Source of the DNA: Ferruginibacter sp.
GTDB taxonomy: Bacteria; Bacteroidota; Bacteroidia; Chitinophagales; Chitinophagaceae
NCBI GenBank assembly: GCA_016786725.1
Contig: JAEUVU010000023.1
Span: forward strand, 1-64,000
DNA length: 64,000 bases
Direction of reading: 5' to 3'
Part shown: positions 1-8,539 of the stretch, one piece after another
Position numbering within the stretch: position 1 is the first letter of the stretch
How the letters are laid out: every line of letters starts with the position of its first letter
The notes under the pieces: model-generated
The model's database searches: none
Told to the model about the DNA's origin: nothing
Seen by the model: the letters and a program-made list of their open reading frames with translations, nothing else
Translations under genes and position numbers: made by a program

Positions 1-367
1 ATTTTACCAGTTGCGGGGAGTTTGTACCGTATTTCCTTATCACAAGATCTTTTAAAACAATACCGGCAATAATAACCAGGCAAAATCCAATTAAAGAAAA
101 CAAAACCGCCCAGGTGAGCTGGTCATTTTTTTTGGGTGGAAGATTATCATTGTAATAAGGATAGAATTTATTGATGTAAGAGGGCATGCCCAGGTTGGCA
201 AGGCAGAACATGATATTGGCTATGGCTATAAAAATTCCTGTCAGGCCATATTCTGATTGTGAAAATCCACCTTCCCGTGTAAATAACCAGGTATTAAAAA
301 AACCGATAGCAAAGCCGATGTACACCACCACCGAAGAGATAAGGCTTTGCTTACGTATTTGCGACAT
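1..367 (-). CDS. Oligosaccharide flippase family protein, N-terminal part (partial)
   Basis: This is the first 122 codons of a minus-strand gene whose 3' part lies beyond the left edge. It starts with ATG at 367 (MSQIRKQSLISS). The visible part has hydrophobic membrane segments at about residues 9-26, 45-62 and 88-108, and a polar loop (YPYYNDNLPPKKNDQ) between the second and third. This arrangement, with the early GFFNTW segment, resembles the N-terminus of Wzx/MATE-like polysaccharide flippases, which move lipid-linked sugars across the inner membrane. Family assignment rests on composition and topology only, so another multi-span transporter remains possible. The gene runs in the same direction as the downstream-numbered M1 peptidase, with a palindromic repeat element between them. 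Confidence 0.6.
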   Translation of the reverse strand, partial: MSQIRKQSLISSVVVYIGFAIGFFNTWLFTREGGFSQSEYGLTGIFIAIANIMFCLANLGMPSYINKFYPYYNDNLPPKKNDQLTWAVLFSLIGFCLVIIAGIVLKDLVIRKYGTNSPQLVK

Positions 368-408
368 AGATCAGTTTGCTGCTAAATTAGGCTACCTTTT
401 TTGCATTT

Positions 409-495
409 TGTCATTTCGATACTTCATTCTTCAGTACAGGCTTTGGAGAAATCTAAATAAGACTAAATAGATTCCCCGCTATGCCCGGAATGACA
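409..495. repeat. Dispersed-type palindromic element
   Basis: The ends are near-perfect inverted repeats: TGTCATTTCG at 409-418 and CGGAATGACA at 486-495. A second inner pair (GAAATCTA near 448-455, TAGATTCC near 468-475) can extend the fold. Elements with such TGTCATTTCG/GGAATGACA ends recur between genes in many Bacteroidota genomes, which I state from memory. It fills most of the gap between the flippase and the M1 peptidase. Confidence 0.7.
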
Positions 496-504
496 GGGCA
501 AGAA

Positions 505-2172
505 TTAATTTACCTTTTTTGTTTTAATGTAGAAATTCGGGTCAACAGTAAAACTATTATCTCCCTCCGGATAAAGATCAAGTGTTTTCCATTTTTCGGT
601 TGGCTTGATCCATTGTTCTGTTTTGAATTTTATTTTTAAAGGCAGATTAAATCCTTTTACACAATTGGTATAACGATAGGAGAGTTTGTAACCCTCAATC
701 TTATATTCCAGTTCCGGTATCTGTGTTGTTCTTAGATACTGGTCAAACACTTTGCTGAAATTGTGTTTGCTTTGTTTGCTGATATAATCTTCCACCTGCT
801 TTGTGGTAACCGTTTGGTGATAGAATGTTTTATTCAATCCCCTCAGTATCTGCCTGAATTTTTCATCATCATTAATTACCTGGCGGATGATGTGCAACAT
901 GTTACCGCCTTTGTAATACATATCACCGCTGCCTTCCTGGTTTACATTGTATGGGCCTATGATAGGTATATCATTCTGAATGTTTTTTCTCGTTCCCTGT
1001 ACATAAGCGTTGCCGGCTTCTTTGCCGTACCAGTAGTCGGTAAACAAAGTTTCACTGTAGTTTGTAAAGCTTTCATGTATCCACATATCAGCAATATCCT
1101 TGCTGGTGATATTATTGGCAAACCATTCGTGGCCGGCTTCATGCACGATAATAAAATCCCATTTCAATCCCCAGCCGCTGCCGCTAAGGTCGGTACCCCG
1201 GTAACCATTCTTGTATCCGTTTCCATAAGCAGTTGCGCTTTGGTGCTCCATGCCCAGATGTGGCGCTTCCACCAGCTTAAATCCATCTGCATAAAAAGGA
1301 TAGGGGCCGAACCAATGTTCAAAAGCCTTCATCATCCGGGTGGCATCTTTAAATTGTTCTTTGGCTTTATCCAGGTTATAATCCAGCACCCAGTAATCCA
1401 TATCTAATTTTCCCTTTTCACCCTCATACACTTCGCCAAAGTGGACATATTTGCCGATATAAGGAATGATGTTGTAATTATTGATTGGGCTGGTAACGGC
1501 CCAGTTGTAAGTATCGGTTCCATCTCCATTGCTTATTTTACCACGAAAGCGACCGTTACCCACACAAACAAGATCATTGGGAATAGTGATATGCATTTCT
1601 GCGCTATCCGGCTCATCGGCCTGGTGATCTTTACAGGGATACCAAACGCTGGCACCCAGGCCCTGGCAGGCAATACTTACAAAGGGATTGTTGTTCTTAT
1701 CTTTCTTCATGATGAGGCCGCCATCCCATGGTGGACGAATGGCGATACGAGGCTTGCCGTGAAAGTAGACGAATATGTAGTTTACAACTCCAACGGGATT
1801 ATTTATTGTAAAGAAATAAGCATTTCCATCCTTTTTGAAACTTAATTTGCTTTCTTTTGCTCCGGATCCGTTGGATGTTTTGATACTATCCAATATCATC
1901 GGCTCCTGTAAATCTATCTGCATTAAACCTTCATTTTTTGAAGATTTAAATTGAATAGCATTGTATCCACCGAGCGAACTATCCTTTAAATTAAACTTTA
2001 CGTGCAAGTCATACTTTAATACATCCCACCAATCTCTCGTTGGGCCGTAAGTGCCCCGTAATGTATCAGCATGTGTAAAGCCTTTTGATTGCTTTAAAGG
2101 TTGAGCCTGGGAAGAAGTAGAAAGTAAAAAGTAAAAAGTAAAAACTGTGAAAGCTTTAATAAGTTGTTTCAT
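505..2172 (-). CDS. M1 family zinc metallopeptidase, secreted
   Basis: A 555-residue gluzincin aminopeptidase-type protein. It has a signal peptide (residues 1-24, cleavage after SQA), an N-terminal beta-rich domain, then the catalytic domain with the zinc motif HEAGH at residues 344-348 and the third ligand glutamate at 367, exactly 18 residues after the second histidine. The substrate-binding motif GMEHQS at 307-312 stands in for the usual GxMEN, so the final Asn is not conserved; this fits the divergent M1 group of Bacteroidota rather than PepN. It probably trims peptides in the periplasm or outside the cell. The signal peptide is encoded by a low-complexity run (2116-2145). It is divergent from the next gene with 46 bp between the starts. 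A second, different M1 protein lies at 27514-29472. Confidence 0.92.
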   Translation of the reverse strand: MKQLIKAFTVFTFYFLLSTSSQAQPLKQSKGFTHADTLRGTYGPTRDWWDVLKYDLHVKFNLKDSSLGGYNAIQFKSSKNEGLMQIDLQEPMILDSIKTSNGSGAKESKLSFKKDGNAYFFTINNPVGVVNYIFVYFHGKPRIAIRPPWDGGLIMKKDKNNNPFVSIACQGLGASVWYPCKDHQADEPDSAEMHITIPNDLVCVGNGRFRGKISNGDGTDTYNWAVTSPINNYNIIPYIGKYVHFGEVYEGEKGKLDMDYWVLDYNLDKAKEQFKDATRMMKAFEHWFGPYPFYADGFKLVEAPHLGMEHQSATAYGNGYKNGYRGTDLSGSGWGLKWDFIIVHEAGHEWFANNITSKDIADMWIHESFTNYSETLFTDYWYGKEAGNAYVQGTRKNIQNDIPIIGPYNVNQEGSGDMYYKGGNMLHIIRQVINDDEKFRQILRGLNKTFYHQTVTTKQVEDYISKQSKHNFSKVFDQYLRTTQIPELEYKIEGYKLSYRYTNCVKGFNLPLKIKFKTEQWIKPTEKWKTLDLYPEGDNSFTVDPNFYIKTKKVN

Positions 2173-2218
2173 GTGTATTTGTATATAAGTGCTAATTTAG
2201 ATTTCTTTAGAAACACTT

Positions 2219-3871
2219 ATGCACCTTTCATCAAATAAATACTTCAGGCATGTATCTTTTGACTTTTGCCTTTTGACTTTTGCCTTTTGCTTCCTGATTT
2301 CCTCCTGCAAAAACCACCAGCACCCAGATAAAAAAATCTTCCATTACAACGAAAGCAGCGGCCTTGCTTCTCTTGATCCGGCATTTGCCAAAAACAAGCA
2401 GGTAATGTGGGCTACCCATCAGCTTTACAATACACTTATAGAAATTGACAGCAACCTGCAAATGAAACCCTCACTGGCAAAGCGATGGGAGATTAGTGCC
2501 GATAACCTCACGTTTACTTTTTATTTAAGAAAAGGCGTATTTTTTACTGATGACGATTGCTTTAAAAATATTCCCAGGCAATTAGTGGCTGGGGATGTGG
2601 TGTACAGTTTTAACCGCATCATTGATAAAAGCACTGCCAGCCCCGGCGCCTGGATATTCAATAACAGGGTTGATAGTGTTGAGCCTTTCAAAGCCATTAA
2701 TGACACCACCTTTCAGTTAAAACTGCAACGGCCTTTTCAATCCATACTGGGTATTTTAAGTATGCAGTATTGTTCCATTGTCGCACAGGAAGCAGTTGAA
2801 TGGTATGGCACCGATTTTCGCCGTCACCCTGTTGGTACCGGTCCTTTCAGCTTTGTTGCCTGGGAGGAAGGGCAGGCGCTTATTTTAAAGAAGAATGAAA
2901 ATTATTTTGAAAGAGATGCTGAAGGAAAACAGTTGCCTTATTTAGATGGCATCAAAGTTTCTTTTTACGACAGCAAGGCAACTGAGTTTTTAGAGTTTCA
3001 GCAAAACCGGCTGGATTTTATTGATGATATTGATCCATCTTTTAAAGATGAAGTGCTTACAAAAACCGGCAACCTTAAAAAAACATGGCAAAGTAAAATT
3101 GAACTGCAAAAACAACCTTATCTCAATATCGAATACCTCGGCATTTTGGTGGATGCCGAAAATGAACTGGTAAAAAACTCCCCGCTTCGTTTTCAAAAGA
3201 TACGCCAGGCAATTAATTATGGCTTTAACCGTAAAAAAATGATGCTGTATTTACGCAACAGCATCGGTACTGCTGCCGAAAGTGGTTTTATTCCCGCAGG
3301 GCTTCCTTCTTTTGATTCCGTCGCTGTGCAGGGCTATCATTATGATGTTGCCAAGGCAAAACAATTACTAACCGAAGCCGGTTATCCCGATGGAAAAAAT
3401 CTGCCACCTGTAAAACTCCTCACCATTCCCATTTATGGCGACCTGGGGACCTACATTGCCAACGAACTTTTACAGGTGGGTATAAGAGTGAATGTAGAAG
3501 TGATACAAAAGAGTTTATTGCTGGAGCAAACTTCCAAATCGCAGGCGCCCTTCTTCCGCGGAAGCTGGATTGCAGACTATCCTGATGCAGAGAATTACCT
3601 GAGTGTGTTTTATGGTAAAAATCCGGCGCCGCCAAATTATACCCGCTACAAAAATCCGGCGTTCGATCAGTTGTATGAACAGGCTTTGTCTGAAACGAAT
3701 GATTCATTGCGTTATAAACTCTACCAGCAAATGGACAGAATCATCATAAACGATGCACCGGTTGTACCGCTCTGGTATGATATGGCTATACATCTTCTTC
3801 ATAAAAATATTGCCGGCTTTTATCCCAACAGTTTAAACCTGCTTGAATTGAGGAGAGTTAAAAAATTATAA
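2219..3871 (+). CDS. ABC transporter substrate-binding lipoprotein (SBP family 5)
   Basis: A 550-residue extracytoplasmic solute-binding protein of the oligopeptide/dipeptide/nickel class (SBP_bac_5). A hydrophobic leader ends in the lipobox LISSC at about residue 30. It is followed by the family's LDPAFAKN...LYNTLIEID opening, a central ligand domain, and the C-terminal DAPVVPLWYD stretch. The family captures peptides and hands them to a membrane permease. No permease or ATPase gene lies next to it, so its partner is elsewhere or it acts alone. The leader is encoded by a 14-bp tandem repeat (2256-2290), which explains its FDFCLLTFAFCF composition. Confidence 0.9.
   Translation: MHLSSNKYFRHVSFDFCLLTFAFCFLISSCKNHQHPDKKIFHYNESSGLASLDPAFAKNKQVMWATHQLYNTLIEIDSNLQMKPSLAKRWEISADNLTFTFYLRKGVFFTDDDCFKNIPRQLVAGDVVYSFNRIIDKSTASPGAWIFNNRVDSVEPFKAINDTTFQLKLQRPFQSILGILSMQYCSIVAQEAVEWYGTDFRRHPVGTGPFSFVAWEEGQALILKKNENYFERDAEGKQLPYLDGIKVSFYDSKATEFLEFQQNRLDFIDDIDPSFKDEVLTKTGNLKKTWQSKIELQKQPYLNIEYLGILVDAENELVKNSPLRFQKIRQAINYGFNRKKMMLYLRNSIGTAAESGFIPAGLPSFDSVAVQGYHYDVAKAKQLLTEAGYPDGKNLPPVKLLTIPIYGDLGTYIANELLQVGIRVNVEVIQKSLLLEQTSKSQAPFFRGSWIADYPDAENYLSVFYGKNPAPPNYTRYKNPAFDQLYEQALSETNDSLRYKLYQQMDRIIINDAPVVPLWYDMAIHLLHKNIAGFYPNSLNLLELRRVKKL
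2256..2290 (+). repeat. 14-bp tandem repeat (2.5 copies) in a signal-peptide coding region
   Basis: The unit CTTTTGACTTTTGC occurs twice head to tail, followed by a half copy. It encodes the hydrophobic core of the lipoprotein leader. Related words (TTTTTGACTTTTTACTT and its complement) occur at 2116-2145, 59211-59238 and 59985-60013. Confidence 0.85.
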
Positions 3872-3890
3872 TGCCGCTTTACCGTTAACC

Positions 3891-3925
3891 ACATAGTAAC
3901 ATAGATACATAGAAAAAAAACATAG
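3891..3925 (+). repeat. ACATAG short-word repeat in a gene leader
   Basis: The word ACATAG recurs four times with variable spacers. It ends about 28 bp before the cytochrome start at 3953. See the finding on leader repeats. Confidence 0.7.
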
Positions 3926-3952
3926 TTTGCGAAAACTCTTAAAACCCCTTAT

Positions 3953-4387
3953 ATGAAATCGTATAAAAAACTATTCACCTTAGCAATTTTATCGGCGTTT
4001 GTTTTTGCAGGCATCGCTGCTGTTGAAGAACCGGCAGGAGAATTTAAAAACCTGCAGGTGCTGCCAAAGAACATAACACCCGATTCGCTGGATAAACTGA
4101 TGGATGGCTATAACAGGGCGCTTGGTGTTGATTGCAAATTCTGCCATGTAAAGGATAAGAACAGTGAAGCGCTGATCATGGAGAAAGATGATAAACCTGA
4201 AAAAGAGTTCACCCGCAACATGATGCGGATGACCATGGACATCAACAAAAAGTATTTTAATTTTAATGAAGAAGCAAATGCAAAGCAGGTAGAGGCTGTA
4301 ACCTGCTACACCTGCCACAAAGGAAATCCAATACCAGAAAAAGAGAAAAAGGCAGTGAATTCACCTTTTAATTTCAAATCAAATTAG
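3953..4387 (+). CDS. Diheme c-type cytochrome, reaction-centre cytochrome-like
   Basis: A 144-residue exported protein with a signal peptide (residues 1-22) and two heme c motifs: CKFCH at 61-65 and CYTCH at 118-122. The stretch between the motifs (RNMMRMTMDINKKYF) resembles the small cytochromes related to the photosynthetic reaction-centre cytochrome subunit that are common in non-photosynthetic Bacteroidota and Acidobacteriota. It is likely a periplasmic electron carrier, but the partner is unknown. Heme attachment would need a cytochrome c maturation system elsewhere. Its stop overlaps the convergent msrA stop by four bases, leaving no room for a terminator. Confidence 0.88.
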   Translation: MKSYKKLFTLAILSAFVFAGIAAVEEPAGEFKNLQVLPKNITPDSLDKLMDGYNRALGVDCKFCHVKDKNSEALIMEKDDKPEKEFTRNMMRMTMDINKKYFNFNEEANAKQVEAVTCYTCHKGNPIPEKEKKAVNSPFNFKSN

Positions 4388-5049
4388 TTTTTTTTGAGTT
4401 TGCTCTTAAAAACCTTTTCAAACTTCTCAAGTTTAGGCCTAATCACAAACTGGCAATAGCCCTGGCTTGTGTTATTCCGGTAATAATTCTGGTGATAATC
4501 CTCTGCTGGGTAAAAAACAGTAAAAGGCTCCAGTGTAGTTACAATTGGTTTATCAAAAGCGCCGCTTTTATCCAGCTCGGTTTTGTATTTGGCAGCTTTG
4601 GCTTTTTGTTCATCATTGTGATAAAAAACCACACTGCGGTATTGCGGGCCTGCATCAGCTCCCTGGCGGTTCAATGTTGTTGGGTCGTGCGTTTGCCAGA
4701 AAACTTCCAGCAGTTCATCAAAACTTATTTTTTTAGGGTCGTACATAATGTTCAGGCATTCTGCATGGCCGGTAGTTTTGCTGCACACCTGCTCGTACGT
4801 AGGGTTGGGGACGGTGCCGCCGCTATAACCACTGGTCACTTTTTCAACACCTTCCAGCTGTTGAAAAATGGCTTCCGTACACCAGAAGCAACCCGTACCG
4901 AAAGTAGCTGTATCTAATGAAGCAGTTGAAGTAGCATTTGTCATTCTCTTATTCTCCTTTTTTATTTTTGGGGTATTATTTTTTTGTGCACAGGAGTTTA
5001 ATCCTGCTAAACTAACTATCGAAATAAATAAAAATCTCAACATGGTCAT
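4384..5049 (-). CDS. msrA: Peptide-methionine (S)-S-oxide reductase MsrA, lipoprotein form
   Basis: Repairs methionine-S-sulfoxide in proteins by thiol chemistry. The MsrA domain begins near residue 47 with FGTGCFWCTEA; the first Cys of GCFWC (about residue 54) is the catalytic nucleophile in this family. SGYSGG, the HAECLNI segment and the DPTTLNRQG stretch are also present. An N-terminal leader with LNSC at residue 20 makes it a likely lipoprotein, so it probably protects envelope proteins. Two ATGs are possible, at 5049 and 5043; both keep the same leader. It is divergent from the PPC-domain gene, and an inverted repeat lies in the shared upstream gap. Confidence 0.95.
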   Translation of the reverse strand: MTMLRFLFISIVSLAGLNSCAQKNNTPKIKKENKRMTNATSTASLDTATFGTGCFWCTEAIFQQLEGVEKVTSGYSGGTVPNPTYEQVCSKTTGHAECLNIMYDPKKISFDELLEVFWQTHDPTTLNRQGADAGPQYRSVVFYHNDEQKAKAAKYKTELDKSGAFDKPIVTTLEPFTVFYPAEDYHQNYYRNNTSQGYCQFVIRPKLEKFEKVFKSKLKKN

Positions 5050-5127
5050 TATTTTTTCAATTACATACGCAAAGGTAACCGGCGCAGATTGTACAACAAG
5101 TTATGGCAACAAAAGTTTAACATTACA

Positions 5128-5158
5128 GGGTTTCCAACCTTTAAAAGGTTAGAAACCC
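5128..5158. repeat. Inverted repeat in a divergent intergenic region
   Basis: GGGTTTCCAACC and GGTTAGAAACCC form a 13-bp stem with one mismatch around a short A/T centre. Because it lies between divergent starts it cannot be a terminator of either gene. It is either a dispersed REP-like element or a binding site. Confidence 0.7.
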
Positions 5159-5184
5159 TTGCAAGAATACTTTAAATTGCAATT

Positions 5185-5655
5185 ATGAGATTCACTTACA
5201 TTATTGCAGCGGGTTTCTTATTTTCCTGCAATCAAAACAAAGCCATGGAAAAACTTACTGTATATCCCTTTCGCTTAAAACCAGGCCAGGATCTTAAAAT
5301 CGAAATACAAAACCTGGCAAACGAAAAGCAAATTAAAGCAGGATGGATCAGTACCTGTGTCGGCAGCCTGACAAATTACAAAATAAGATTTGCAAATCAA
5401 CCCGAAGCCAGCAGCGATACCGGTCATTTTGAAATTGTAAGCCTTACGGGAACCGTTTCTACCAACGGTTCTCACCTCCATATCAGCATCAGCGACAGCA
5501 CCGGTAAAACCATTGGCGGGCATTTAATGGAAGGCTGCAAAATTTACACTACAGCCGAAATTGTTATCCTCTGTAGTAATGAATTTGTTTTTAAAAGAGA
5601 GAAGGATGGAACAACGCCCTGGGAGGAGTTGCAGGTTGAAAAAATAAAAGATTAA
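5185..5655 (+). CDS. PPC (DUF296) domain protein with lipoprotein-like leader
   Basis: A 156-residue protein. Residues from about 21 onward form a complete PPC/DUF296 domain: KPGQDLKIEI, GWISTCVGSL, then SHLHISISDSTGKTIGGHLMEGC, and TTAEIVI. In plants this domain sits in AT-hook proteins; in bacteria it stands alone with unknown role, and the His-x-His and Gly-Gly-His residues could hold a metal. From the ATG at 5185 the protein gains a hydrophobic leader ending FLFSC, which would make it a lipoprotein. From the ATG at 5245 (MEKLTVYPF) it would be cytoplasmic. I favour 5185 because the leader is continuous and typical. Its stop overlaps the next convergent gene by four bases. Confidence 0.85.
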   Translation: MRFTYIIAAGFLFSCNQNKAMEKLTVYPFRLKPGQDLKIEIQNLANEKQIKAGWISTCVGSLTNYKIRFANQPEASSDTGHFEIVSLTGTVSTNGSHLHISISDSTGKTIGGHLMEGCKIYTTAEIVILCSNEFVFKREKDGTTPWEELQVEKIKD

Positions 5656-6365
5656 TTGTGTACGTAAGGAAATTTTTTTATAAAACGTGTCAGCGTTTTA
5701 TCAATATTATCAAATAAAGGGTATAGAATATTCTCTTTTTGCCTTTTAGTGCTAAATCCATAACTCCTGCTGTTTTGTGTTTTTGTTTCAAAGGCCCAGA
5801 TGGGTGTTTCCGAAGACTTATCTGTAACCAGCACCTGCATTTTCATTTCCTGTGTTGCCACCTCATTCAGAAAAACGCTGTTGGAAGGGTTAAGCGGATC
5901 GAAAAGATCAATTGGGTTCAGCAACGCAGCAACAGCCGGGCTGTTTGGTTGTGCAAATATCACATTGGGTGTAAGCACAGCATCAACACCCAGTATATTC
6001 GCCAGTTCGGTACGGCCCATATTATATAAAACCATGTAGCTAATCTTTTTATCCGACAAAATACTGTCTGTAACATCAACATGCTGTATGGTAACTGTAA
6101 AAGGTTTGGTATTACTGTAATGGTTAAGCCAGCCATACAAATATTCCTGTAAGCCCGTGGCCATAAAATGCCTTACTTCTGCCAGTTCTTTGTCACTAAA
6201 CTTTTTCCGGTTCTTATTTCTCAAATCAAAACGAACTTCAAAAGGCAAAATGGCAATTGTTTGGTGGCTTTTTATTTTTGCCTGTGCGCCAGTGGCAGAA
6301 TTAATGGTACTGGTACATCCTCCAAAAACTAAAAGAAGGGAAATGCAACCAAATAAAGTTTTCAT
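5652..6365 (-). CDS. Lipoprotein of unknown function, CsgG/GNA1162-like composition
   Basis: A 237-residue protein with a clear lipobox (VFGGC at residues 13-17). The opening after the leader, HQTIAILPFEV, and the later ANILGVDAVLTPNV are the kind of segments found in CsgG-like and GNA1162-like outer-membrane lipoproteins, where an N-terminal alpha/beta domain precedes membrane-associated parts. That resemblance is weak and the function is not known. It is convergent with the PPC gene (TTAA shared by both stops) and divergent from mutS2 with 46 bp between the starts. Confidence 0.75.
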   Translation of the reverse strand: MKTLFGCISLLLVFGGCTSTINSATGAQAKIKSHQTIAILPFEVRFDLRNKNRKKFSDKELAEVRHFMATGLQEYLYGWLNHYSNTKPFTVTIQHVDVTDSILSDKKISYMVLYNMGRTELANILGVDAVLTPNVIFAQPNSPAVAALLNPIDLFDPLNPSNSVFLNEVATQEMKMQVLVTDKSSETPIWAFETKTQNSRSYGFSTKRQKENILYPLFDNIDKTLTRFIKKFPYVHN

Positions 6366-6411
6366 TTAAGCTGATTATTAACCGAAATTAGCGTTTTCAA
6401 AACAAGATATA

Positions 6412-8514
6412 GTGAAATTTTTTCCTGAGTCCGCCCTTGTGCAATTAGAATATGAAAAGGTAAAAACCTTGCTGGCCCTGCATTGCCGTACCGAATTTGC
6501 AAAACGAAAAGCCGAACAGCTAAGGCTGCACACCAAAAAGGAATTCATAACAACAGAACTACAGCAGAGCAACGAGTTTAAATTGCTGTTGCAAAGCGGA
6601 CAGCCTTTTCCAAACGAATTCTCTCATAATATTTCTAAAGAATTAAAGCTGCTCGGCATACCCGGTGCGGTTTTAAGTGGTGATCAGTTTTTACTGATAA
6701 GGCGGCTGGCAGAAAACACCAACAACATTTTCCGCTGGTTTGATAATGAACGCCGCACCGCTTACCCTGCCTTAACAAAAGTCATCAACGATTCTTACTA
6801 CGAAAAAGCAATCGTTGAAATGATAGATGAGATATTAGATGAAACCGGCCATGTAAAAGACAGTGCCAGCGAAGAGTTGGCAGAGATACGTATGAACCTT
6901 TACCGCAAGCGAAACGAACTGCGTAAGGTATTCGACAGGATTGTAAGTAAATTGAACAAGCAGGGTTACCTGGCAGATATTGAAGAAAGTTTTTTGAACG
7001 GCAGGAGGGTGCTGGCTGTTTTTGCCGAGCAAAAACGCATGATCAAAGGCATTATGCATGGTGAGAGCGACAGCCGCCGAACTACTTTTATTGAGCCAGA
7101 AGAAACAACCGAACTCAACAATTCGGTCTTCTCTTTGGAGAACGAGGAGCGGAAAGAAGTGTACAAAATATTGCGAAAACTTACACAGGATTTAAGCATA
7201 TACGCCACTCTTTTAAAAAATTATCTTGATGTAGCAGGTGAATTTGATTTTATTAGAGCGAAAGCAAAGTTTGCTGTAGATTACAATGGCAATTACCCGG
7301 TTGTGATCGATAAGGCACATGTAAGACTGATACAGGCTTATCATCCATTGTTGTACATCTACAACAAAGCCAATAAAAAATCCACTATACCGGTTGACTT
7401 AACACTGAATGAAAAGCAACGCATCCTGGTTATCAGCGGGCCCAATGCCGGTGGTAAAACAGTTACCTTAAAAACAGTGGGATTGTTGCAACTGATGCTG
7501 CAAAGTGGTTTGCTGGTGCCCGTTCACCCCGATAGTGAGATGGGTATTTTTAAACAGGTCATGATCCATATCGGCGATACGCAAAGCCTGGAATTTGAGT
7601 TAAGCACTTATTCATCGCATTTAAAGAACATGAAGCATTTTATGGAAAATGCAAATGGCAAAACCCTGTTTTTTATTGATGAACTGGGCAGCGGCAGCGA
7701 TCCCAGCCTGGGTGGGGCTTTTGCAGAAGTGATCATGGAAGAACTGGCCATCAAACACAGTTTTGGTATTGTTACCACGCATTACCTCAATTTAAAAGTG
7801 ATGGCCAACAAGGTTACCGGTATCATCAACGGTGCTATGCAATTTGACGAAAAGAACCTGCTGCCCATGTATAAATTAATTGTTGGCAAACCAGGCAGCA
7901 GTTATACCTTTTCAATTGCTGAAAGGATCGGTCTTGAAAAAAGGCTCATCAATAAAGCACGCAAACTGGTAGATGACGATCACTTCAATTTAGATAAACT
8001 GCTGAACCGGACAGAACAAGACCTACAGCATATTGACAAAGAAAAATCCGACCTGAAAACTTTACTGAAAGAAAACGAAGCTTTAAAGAAAAAACTGGAA
8101 GATGCGCTCGACAAGGAATTGCATAAACAGGAAATGGAAAAGCTGCGCCTGCAGAACCATATTGCTGCCGATAAGATCATTTACCTGAAGGATATGGAGC
8201 GTAAGCTGAAAGCCATGGTGATAGAATGGCGCAAGGCCGAAGACAAGGATAAAGTGGTAAAAATGATACATGCCCTGCTTTTTCAGCAAAAAGAAAAGAT
8301 AACAGCCGAAAAGCAACAGAAAAAACTGAATGAAAAGTTTGAAGAAGTGGGAGGGGAGATCAGCATCGGTGTAAAAGTAAAGATGAAACAGAACCGCCAG
8401 GTAGGTATTGTAAAGGAGATTAAAGGCAAGAAAGCCGTGTTACAGGTAGGGGTGATGCCGATTACGGTTGCATTGAAGGATCTGGTGGTGGTAAAGGATA
8501 AAGAATTACAATAA
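6412..8514 (+). CDS. MutS2-family ATPase lacking the Smr nuclease domain
   Basis: A 700-residue MutS-family protein. The order is an N-terminal MutS core/lever region (residues 1-300), the ATPase with Walker A GPNAGGKT at about 343-350, Walker B FFIDELGSGSDP and the TTHY switch, then a long charged coiled coil (about 520-650) and a short basic beta-rich tail ending at KVKMKQNRQVGIVKEI. MutS2 proteins act on branched DNA or collided ribosomes and usually carry a C-terminal Smr nuclease domain (about 785 residues in Bacillus); here the protein ends before it. The start is GTG at 6412; the family opening LEYEKVKTLLALHC follows within 12 residues. The mutS2 symbol is withheld because of the missing domain. 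Confidence 0.9.
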   Translation: MKFFPESALVQLEYEKVKTLLALHCRTEFAKRKAEQLRLHTKKEFITTELQQSNEFKLLLQSGQPFPNEFSHNISKELKLLGIPGAVLSGDQFLLIRRLAENTNNIFRWFDNERRTAYPALTKVINDSYYEKAIVEMIDEILDETGHVKDSASEELAEIRMNLYRKRNELRKVFDRIVSKLNKQGYLADIEESFLNGRRVLAVFAEQKRMIKGIMHGESDSRRTTFIEPEETTELNNSVFSLENEERKEVYKILRKLTQDLSIYATLLKNYLDVAGEFDFIRAKAKFAVDYNGNYPVVIDKAHVRLIQAYHPLLYIYNKANKKSTIPVDLTLNEKQRILVISGPNAGGKTVTLKTVGLLQLMLQSGLLVPVHPDSEMGIFKQVMIHIGDTQSLEFELSTYSSHLKNMKHFMENANGKTLFFIDELGSGSDPSLGGAFAEVIMEELAIKHSFGIVTTHYLNLKVMANKVTGIINGAMQFDEKNLLPMYKLIVGKPGSSYTFSIAERIGLEKRLINKARKLVDDDHFNLDKLLNRTEQDLQHIDKEKSDLKTLLKENEALKKKLEDALDKELHKQEMEKLRLQNHIAADKIIYLKDMERKLKAMVIEWRKAEDKDKVVKMIHALLFQQKEKITAEKQQKKLNEKFEEVGGEISIGVKVKMKQNRQVGIVKEIKGKKAVLQVGVMPITVALKDLVVVKDKELQ

Positions 8515-8539
8515 TCAGTCTGTTTAAGTATTATCTAAT

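Noticed and set aside
186..470. Plus-strand open frame at the left end
   Set aside because: It is antisense to the flippase start and runs into the palindromic element.
763..1407. Open frame of 214 codons on the plus strand
   Set aside because: It lies fully antisense to the M1 peptidase, whose zinc motif and signal peptide prove the minus frame. Its composition is that of a shadow frame.
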